Shown piece after piece: positions 23,360 to 27,745 of a DNA stretch of 27,745 nucleotides. Both the position numbers and the translations under genes were made by a program. The notes beneath the pieces are model-generated. The model did not search any database. It had not been told where the DNA came from and worked only from the letters and a program-made list of their open reading frames with translations. Every line of letters begins with the position of its first letter. The stretch's first letter is position 1. Location of the stretch: the IMG/VR virus record IMGVR_UViG_3300049846_000338, positions 1 to 27,745 of that record; one strand, given 5' to 3'. This DNA comes from a virus.

Positions 23360-24054
23360 GCAACTCCCCTATCTTTTATCTCTTCTAAAGTGAATTGTTT
23401 AGGCTCGTAGAACTTCCTTATTTCTTCGTACTTGTAGTACGGAACAACGCTATCGAATAGTTCTGAGTTTCTTACGATCCCATGAGTTGTATATACACCC
23501 TTGCCCATCTCTATCGCTTTCATGACGCCCATGCTATTGAACGCCAGAACAGCATCGCACCACTCAAGTTGCTCATCCAAAGAGTGAGAACCAGCTTCCT
23601 TCTCCCTGATAACCAGTGTATGACCTAACTTCTTTGAAACAGACCTCCAATAGATAATCCAGTCTTCAGGTATCATATCGTTCATGAACGCTGTATACGG
23701 AGTTGGTGGCATCACAAGAATGTTCATAGGCCCTACAGATCTTGTGAACGGCTGAACATTAATAGGTTCTATCATCTGGTTTTTCACCACACGATATTTA
23801 CCTGTCATCTCTTTAAATCCGTCTTTATCTCTATATTCCGCCTCAAAGTACCCGTTATCTACATACCAGAAATCAACACCCATCATCTTCTGGTATCTCA
23901 TAGCAATACCCGATCCACGAAGTATGCCATAGAAAATGCTATTAACATCTTTGTTCTTACTAAAGTTATTTATATGAGATGTTTGAACTCCTGATAGTGC
24001 AAAAGCCCTCATCACTCCCTGGCTTACGCTATTATCTGTGTAGTAGCCTAACAT
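23347..24054 (-). CDS. Capsule-type (GT-B-like) glycosyltransferase, putative
   Basis: I place the start at ATG 24054 (MLGYYTDNSVSQGVMRAFAL, 235 residues). A longer frame begins only with TTG at 24081 and overlaps the preceding gene by 34 bases. The protein lacks DxD-type GT-A features. ILRGSGIAMRYQKMMGVDFW, then YVDNGYF, and near the end WCDAVLAFNSMGVMKAIEMG with KGVYTTHG recall capsule polysaccharide synthesis/export transferases of the KpsS/KpsC kind, where an 'S..G..A...GkPV' loop binds the nucleotide. This is moderate evidence. It sits between a mannose isomerase and a GT8-like gene, so a sugar-transfer role is consistent. Confidence 0.55.
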   Translation of the reverse strand: MLGYYTDNSVSQGVMRAFALSGVQTSHINNFSKNKDVNSIFYGILRGSGIAMRYQKMMGVDFWYVDNGYFEAEYRDKDGFKEMTGKYRVVKNQMIEPINVQPFTRSVGPMNILVMPPTPYTAFMNDMIPEDWIIYWRSVSKKLGHTLVIREKEAGSHSLDEQLEWCDAVLAFNSMGVMKAIEMGKGVYTTHGIVRNSELFDSVVPYYKYEEIRKFYEPKQFTLEEIKDRGVACLN

Positions 24055-24380
24055 TTTCTCTCTATATCGCTTTCTACGCAATGCCCGGTTTGTATCTCAA
24101 GAACCAACGTGCGATTTAAGGCCGTATATTTATGCCAGTAACCAACAGGAACAGTAAAACAGTCCCCACTAGAAACCTCTCCGCCGTCACCAGAAGATAG
24201 GTCTGGAGAGTAGGTCATGAACCAACCATTTCCGAACATAAACAGCCACAGCTCGCTTCTCTTAAAGTGCCTTTGCTTTGATAGCTGGCTTCCCTTGCGA
24301 AAATAGAGAAATTTAATCTTGAAGCCGCTTGCGCTCCAAATAGTTAAATACCATCCCCATTTCCGCTTAGAAAATTCCAT
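24048..24380 (-). CDS. Stand-alone cupin mannose-6-phosphate isomerase (ManC C-terminal type)
   Basis: This 110-residue cupin matches the C-terminal isomerase domain of bifunctional ManC/AlgA proteins. KWGWYLTI (7-14) matches 'PWGWY'. KQRHFKRSELWLFMFGNG (35-52) is the 'lSlQ.H..R.EhW.vv.G' metal-binding motif, with Gln36, His38 and Glu43 kept. FTVPVGYWHKYTALN supplies the last His (83). LVLEIQTGHCVESDIER (92-108) is the 'iEvQ.G....EdDI.R' signature. It interconverts fructose-6-phosphate and mannose-6-phosphate. The N-terminal guanylyltransferase domain of ManC is absent. Its ATG shares one base with the stop of the 42-residue gene (TAATG). It is normal in length for a lone cupin. Confidence 0.83.
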   Translation of the reverse strand: MEFSKRKWGWYLTIWSASGFKIKFLYFRKGSQLSKQRHFKRSELWLFMFGNGWFMTYSPDLSSGDGGEVSSGDCFTVPVGYWHKYTALNRTLVLEIQTGHCVESDIERKC

Positions 24381-24508
24381 TATTTCTTCTTTACGCCCTT
24401 AATAGTACCTTTGCGCTCACTAGCATAAAAAACTTGTTCTCCTTTTTTCTTACCGTACTGCTTAACCATAGATTTTTTGATTTTAGTCCCCTTTTTAGTT
24501 AGTGGCAT
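24380..24508 (-). CDS. Small Lys-rich conserved phage protein (42 aa)
   Basis: This short gene encodes a 42-residue protein that begins MPLTKKGTKIKKSMVKQYGK and ends KGTIKGVKKK, about one third lysine. The pattern 'MPLTKKG.KI..SM..QYG.KKGE.VFYAS.NKG.I.GV' is a small protein I recognise from many phages, often near terminase and portal genes. It has a strong ribosome binding site (AAGGAG, 7 bases before the ATG), overlaps the end of the preceding gene by 14 bases and shares a base with the next start (TAATG). No function is known to me. The charge suggests nucleic-acid binding or a packaging role, which is inference. Confidence 0.85.
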   Translation of the reverse strand: MPLTKKGTKIKKSMVKQYGKKKGEQVFYASERKGTIKGVKKK

Positions 24509-24797
24509 TAGTTTTCTCCTTTATATCCGAGTTGTTTATTACCCATTCACACACCGGAATATAGTTATTGTTAAGTGGTGAGAATGAGTATTTAGTAGAG
24601 AGTTTTCCGTCTTTAATTTTAACCAGTCCGTCATTTAAAGCCTTTGTCACCATGTCAGACTTATAGTACTCTTTGTTTTTTCTCAGGTAACTTCTGCAAA
24701 TAGAAAATTCAACCATATCAATAATAATATCATTGAACTTCTCAGCTATGTCTGGTGAATTAACAATTACGTCTATTTCCCCAAAGCATGTTTTCAT
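24495..24797 (-). CDS. Small hypothetical protein
   Basis: This is a 100-residue protein. I choose the ATG at 24797, which shares a base with the TGA of the upstream nucleotidyltransferase gene (TGATG), instead of the TTG one codon earlier. It looks like a compact alpha/beta domain (MKTCFGEIDVIVNSPDIAEK, then DIIIDMVEFSICRSYLRKN), with a Tyr/Asn/Ser-rich end. I do not recognise it. It lies inside the sugar cassette and overlaps the next gene by 14 bases, which carries that gene's ribosome binding site. Confidence 0.65.
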   Translation of the reverse strand: MKTCFGEIDVIVNSPDIAEKFNDIIIDMVEFSICRSYLRKNKEYYKSDMVTKALNDGLVKIKDGKLSTKYSFSPLNNNYIPVCEWVINNSDIKEKTNATN

Positions 24798-25246
24798 CAA
24801 GCAATTCCCGCATTAGCCAACTTTGCCTGCACAGCCTTATCTACAAGCCTGCTGCTGGCCTGAACCTTGTCATCTCCGCCTATCTCCCAAAGCATTGTTA
24901 TTCCCAGACCTTCGCAAAGTTCTTGTTCTGGAGTGTTCTCTTTCGTCCTGTCTCCGCCCTTTGCGAAGTAGTCAGGCATAATATCTTTCAATGCCTTGCA
25001 AACCGTACCGTCAGCGTCATCAACAGGAACAACAGTTTTAACTCCAGAGATAGCCCTAATGATCTCAGCGCGCTCTTCATATTTCATGAATACAAAACCC
25101 TTCTTGCGCTTAAGCCAGTCATCTGAGTTAAGAATGACCACTAAATCCCCATACATTGCCGCGTGTTTAATATACCTCACATGACCAGCATGTATCGGAT
25201 CAAACCCACCAGAAACACATACCAATGGCGTCCTGTACTTAGACAT
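24797..25246 (-). CDS. RfaE/HldE C-domain-like nucleotidyltransferase
   Basis: This is a 149-residue protein of the HxGH cytidylyltransferase superfamily. GGFDPIHAGH (13-22) holds the nucleotide-binding HxGH. VVILNSDDWLKRKKG is the NSD..lkr.KG segment of the RfaE C-terminal domain, YEERAEIIRAI follows, PDYFAKGGDR (91-100) is the KGGD motif, and SSRLV (131-135) stands at the ISSS position. HldE adds AMP to heptose-1-phosphate; relatives use CTP or other substrates. I start at ATG 25246, which has GGAGGAG and AAGG upstream and begins just before the domain. The longer frame uses TTG at 25288 and overlaps the methyltransferase. In this cassette it could activate a sugar phosphate, but the nucleotide and sugar are not known. 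Confidence 0.8.
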   Translation of the reverse strand: MSKYRTPLVCVSGGFDPIHAGHVRYIKHAAMYGDLVVILNSDDWLKRKKGFVFMKYEERAEIIRAISGVKTVVPVDDADGTVCKALKDIMPDYFAKGGDRTKENTPEQELCEGLGITMLWEIGGDDKVQASSRLVDKAVQAKLANAGIA

Positions 25247-25271
25247 CAACCTTTTCTCCTCCATTTGTCGA

Positions 25272-25838
25272 TCAATCTTGAACACCAAAAACCTGCGCCA
25301 TCATTGTGATGCCGCCGTCTTTAACTTTTCCGCCTACCGGTAGAACAACGGCTCCAGGAAGATCATCTACGATCTTGTTGCAGCCATAGAGTGAGGTATC
25401 TGGGCATTTACCTTCATTGTCTGGGAGGTAGTAATCATCAAATATTACCACTGAGCTTCCCTTGCATTTCTCATAGTCGTTCTTGATTGTCTCTACGCTA
25501 TGACCGCCATCAATGTATGCCAAGTCTGCAACCACTGGGTTCAGCGTCTTACGCGTGTCACCCTTGATGAGATGCACCTCTACATTAGGACATTGATGCT
25601 TGATGAATGTCTCTACGTCTGCGACTTTATAGTGATCCTTTACGTTAAGCTCCTCTTTGTCAGTCTGGTCTGACGCATCTTCAAAAAGGTCGTATCCGAT
25701 ATATTTGACGTTCTTGCGCCATCTGGACGCGTGCTTGATCATTCGGACAGCGTTCTGCCCGTTCCATGTTCCAATCTCTACAATGCTCTCTGGTTTATAA
25801 AGGTCGATAACATGGAGTAGCTGGTCATATCTGGTCAT
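25272..25838 (-). CDS. Class I SAM-dependent methyltransferase
   Basis: This 188-residue protein belongs to the Methyltransf_24 / CmcI-like group. SIVEIGTWNGQNAVRMIK (18-35) holds the SAM-binding E.G...G motif. YIGYDLFEDA (46-55) supplies the acidic residue at the end of strand two. LIKGDTRKTL and AYIDGGHSVETIKNDYEKC are hallmarks of this group, whose IDGxH residues bind a metal or substrate, and VVIFDDYY follows. Such enzymes often O-methylate sugars or small hydroxylated molecules. It starts at ATG 25838 after AGGGGA, 8 bases below the phosphomannomutase stop. Its location among sugar genes suggests sugar methylation, which is inference. Confidence 0.82.
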   Translation of the reverse strand: MTRYDQLLHVIDLYKPESIVEIGTWNGQNAVRMIKHASRWRKNVKYIGYDLFEDASDQTDKEELNVKDHYKVADVETFIKHQCPNVEVHLIKGDTRKTLNPVVADLAYIDGGHSVETIKNDYEKCKGSSVVIFDDYYLPDNEGKCPDTSLYGCNKIVDDLPGAVVLPVGGKVKDGGITMMAQVFGVQD

Positions 25839-25846
25839 AAAATCCC

Positions 25847-26620
25847 CTATCTACTGAGTAAGTACTCTATGACCTCCAGCGTATGATCGACTCCAGAAAC
25901 CTTCAACGAAACATTTTTGGGACAAGCGTCACTTATTCTCTTGACAGGATAATCATTCCCTCCTTCTTCCATCTTGTCTCCCAGGAAGATGAACTCTTTT
26001 CCTCTATCAAGAATGTACTGTGCTGCGCGTGATTTATCTGCGCCTTTGCTGAAGATGTCTATGCTAACTGCCCCTCCTTTCGCAACATCCACCCCCGGCC
26101 ATATGACCTTCAACGCTGCAATTGTGTCGTCTCTCCATGATGCATCGTGCTCTTGACGTACCGTATAAGGTGCATACCGACCAATCCTGCTGAAATTAAG
26201 CATCCTTGGTGAGCGCCACTCTATCCTGTTACCGTAGTGGTCAGGATAATCCTTAAGCATGTAATGAAGCGTTCTCTCTATCTGTGGAGGAAGCGGTGGA
26301 GTTACATCATCCTTCCACATGAGCTTTCCGCGCATTGTGCGAAGGTCATCTCCATTGTTGCAGAACACACCCATAAAATGAGCGATAGGACCATTGAGAA
26401 TATCAACGGTCTTTACGTAGTTGTTACCTGTTACGAAATAAACTTGATAATGCCTTGAGAGCCTGTGCAGAGCGCCCTGCATTGTGTCACTGACTGGAGT
26501 TTGCGGCTCACATATAACTCCATCTATATCTAGCAATATAACTTTATTACGAGTATCTACCGACTTTAGAGACTCCTCCACGCCTGTCTGCGTCGAAGGC
26601 TTTCCTTCTTGAAGACTCAT
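25847..26620 (-). CDS. HAD-type phosphomannomutase (eukaryotic PMM family-like)
   Basis: This is a 257-residue HAD enzyme. ILLDIDGVI (28-36) carries the Asp31/Asp33 nucleophile and acid pair. YFVTGNNYVK (61-70) is motif II. MLNFSRIGR (140-148) corresponds to the 'mlNvSpiGR' signature of eukaryotic PMM. GGAVSIDIFSKGADKSRA (182-199) matches GG.iS.DVF..G.DK, and FLGDKMEEGGNDYP (212-225) matches 'FfGDk...GGNDyei'. PMM interconverts mannose-6-phosphate and mannose-1-phosphate; the length is that of PMM (about 250). The ATG at 26620 has GAGGGG upstream and overlaps the terminase gene by 74 bases. An HAD sugar phosphatase of the same superfamily is the main alternative. Most bacteria use the unrelated ManB type. 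Confidence 0.8.
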   Translation of the reverse strand: MSLQEGKPSTQTGVEESLKSVDTRNKVILLDIDGVICEPQTPVSDTMQGALHRLSRHYQVYFVTGNNYVKTVDILNGPIAHFMGVFCNNGDDLRTMRGKLMWKDDVTPPLPPQIERTLHYMLKDYPDHYGNRIEWRSPRMLNFSRIGRYAPYTVRQEHDASWRDDTIAALKVIWPGVDVAKGGAVSIDIFSKGADKSRAAQYILDRGKEFIFLGDKMEEGGNDYPVKRISDACPKNVSLKVSGVDHTLEVIEYLLSR

Positions 26621-27745
26621 ATTTCCCCTCTTCCCGTTTACTGGCAGTCCATGTTACCGGACGAGAAACAAGGGCATATGACACCTCATCATATACGTGA
26701 TCTTCTTGGCGTGTATCCGGCCCCTTCTCAGGTTGCCTCTCATCCAATTGTAATTCTGGGACAGTTCTCCAAAAATGCAAGCAGTTTTCAGTGACATAGA
26801 ACCCAGGCTCCCCCTCGCCTGCTGCGATCCTGCGTCTGACCTCAAGGTAGTTGGCGGCTCTGTCCTTGAGTGACTGCTCCATAACTACGCCGTTACTGGC
26901 GAAGTTCTCAGCTACGCTTGGGCCATCATGCTCCGCCCACATAGCCGAGTCGCCTATCCTGTAGTCTATATACTCAGCTGTATCTTTAGAACTCTCTCGC
27001 TCTATAGTGTCGAGCATGTTTTTACCTGCATCAATATCCGGGATAATATCCTCGATACCTAGCTCTATAGCTCTTATCTTCTGCGCGACCTGCCAGCTTT
27101 CCTGCCTGCAGCCTTCGTCCGGTTTACCGTTCCATCCATACATCTCTCTGTATCTGATAATGGAGTTCTTTGGTATAACCACATCCTCGTAAGATCCCTT
27201 GCCTTTGAGGACAACATCCTCATCCGGCACGCAATACCACCCAACGCTGTATGGTTTGGCTGTTCCCCAGTCCACGCTGATATATTTAGTCCAGTGCTTC
27301 ATAGGAGTGAAAGATCTTATCATATGTCTATTTCTCGAAATCTTCTCAAATGCAGCTCCAGCTACAATATCCCAGTTGCCTTCCTTCATAGCTCTTACGA
27401 GGTCTGGTGAACCAAGACCATCCAGCTTTTTAAAGTAGTCTGGATCGTTCTGCATTAATGTAGGGTTATCTGCCAATTTAGCTGGAATGAACTGTCTTCT
27501 CATACCTCCTTCTTCTGGAGGCATGTCTCGTATCTCGTCCGGCTTTGTTCCATCAATAAAGCATCTCTTAACCCAAGTGTGTCCGATGCCTCCGGGGTTT
27601 GTGGCCGAGACAATGCCCGGCAGCTTCTTGGCCCATTGTTCTTTGACCTTAAGGCCGCCCAAGCGAACCCGCGATCGCAAGTACCGATATTGGTACTCTG
27701 TGAAGTGAGTTAGCTCGTCCAATAGTAATAGATGAAGCTCTGCGC
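26547..27745 (-). CDS. terL: Terminase large subunit, 5' end outside the window
   Basis: The open frame continues through the right edge; the visible part is about 399 codons. Just before the apparent TTG start at 27722 the frame reads LLLLDE, so the Walker B motif with its catalytic Glu is present (LLLLDELTHFTEYQYRYLRS) and the Walker A part lies outside. SATNPGGIGHTWVKRCFIDG contains the coupling-motif region (ATNPGG). The RNase H-like nuclease follows: YISVDWGTAKPYSVGWY with the first Asp, DIIPDIDAGKNML, then RIGDSAMWAEHDGPSVAENF, and DHVYDEVSYALV with the last acidic residues. TerL cuts concatemeric DNA and pumps it into the head. The C-terminal end (EGKYESSRRKAFDADRRGG) overlaps the next gene by 74 bases. 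Confidence 0.93.
   Translation of the reverse strand, partial: AELHLLLLDELTHFTEYQYRYLRSRVRLGGLKVKEQWAKKLPGIVSATNPGGIGHTWVKRCFIDGTKPDEIRDMPPEEGGMRRQFIPAKLADNPTLMQNDPDYFKKLDGLGSPDLVRAMKEGNWDIVAGAAFEKISRNRHMIRSFTPMKHWTKYISVDWGTAKPYSVGWYCVPDEDVVLKGKGSYEDVVIPKNSIIRYREMYGWNGKPDEGCRQESWQVAQKIRAIELGIEDIIPDIDAGKNMLDTIERESSKDTAEYIDYRIGDSAMWAEHDGPSVAENFASNGVVMEQSLKDRAANYLEVRRRIAAGEGEPGFYVTENCLHFWRTVPELQLDERQPEKGPDTRQEDHVYDEVSYALVSRPVTWTASKREEGKYESSRRKAFDADRRGGVSKVGRYS

Noticed and set aside
24055-24081. TTG-initiated extension of the GT-B-like gene
   Set aside because: It would overlap the isomerase gene by 34 bases and begins with Arg/Lys-rich residues that mirror the isomerase end; the ATG at 24054 gives a 7-base overlap and a GAGAG site.
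25247-25288. TTG-initiated extension of the nucleotidyltransferase gene
   Set aside because: It overlaps the methyltransferase end, has no ribosome binding site and adds a segment ahead of the usual domain start; the ATG at 25246 with GGAGGAG upstream is better.
1-27745. tRNA genes, insertion sequences, integrase or attachment sites
   Set aside because: I looked for cloverleaf-type segments, transposase or integrase motifs and flanking direct repeats and saw none that I could support.

Overview
This window looks like part of a tailed bacteriophage genome, probably a short-tailed (podovirus-like) one, or a prophage-derived or metagenomic fragment of one. Every supported gene is on the minus strand, so transcription runs from right (27.7 kb) to left. 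Genes are packed with ATGA, TGATG and TAATG overlaps. The order is terminase, portal, scaffold, capsid, head-tail adaptor, tail nozzle, ejection-type proteins, then tail fibre proteins. I see no tail-tube, sheath or tape-measure gene, which is why I favour a podovirus. No integrase, lysis, replication, tRNA or CRISPR element is visible. The host cannot be named. A Gram-negative host is an inference from the sugar-nucleotide genes and from the kinship of the structural genes.

Right part (26.5-27.7 kb): the large terminase subunit, cut by the window edge just upstream of its Walker B motif. Next (19.9-26.6 kb) comes an accessory block of ten genes inserted between terminase and portal. It encodes a phosphomannomutase of the HAD (eukaryotic PMM) type, a SAM methyltransferase, an RfaE/HldE-C-like nucleotidyltransferase, two small unknown proteins, a stand-alone cupin-type mannose-6-phosphate isomerase, a GT-B/capsule-type protein, a GT8-like glycosyltransferase, GDP-mannose 4,6-dehydratase, and a fusion of a GT-A glycosyltransferase to a DUF115/Maf-like domain. 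Together these read as an almost complete route from fructose-6-phosphate to GDP-4-keto-6-deoxymannose plus transferases that could use the product. The one step without a clear enzyme is the guanylyltransferase. This is the most unusual part of the window.

Middle (13.1-19.9 kb): the head module. It holds the portal, a small protein overprinted on the portal tail, a Gly/Ala-rich ejection-like protein, a GroES-like co-chaperonin, a scaffold protein, a conserved small protein, a decoration-like protein and an HK97-type major capsid protein. The only two non-coding gaps above 50 bases (16452-16556 and 13113-13163) bracket the block from co-chaperonin to capsid. The first holds a weak promoter candidate and the second a perfect 10-bp GC-rich stem-loop.

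Left part (1-13.1 kb): minor structural proteins, a gp4/tail-tubular-A-like adaptor, a large nozzle protein of the P22 gp10 / T7 gp12 kind, three probable internal or ejection proteins, and a set of fibre or adhesin proteins. The fibre set includes a protein with seven 22-residue repeats, another with two 25-residue repeats, and a tandem pair of paralogues. The leftmost gene is cut by the window edge. There is no gene-free stretch over 300 bases; the longest is 105 bases.
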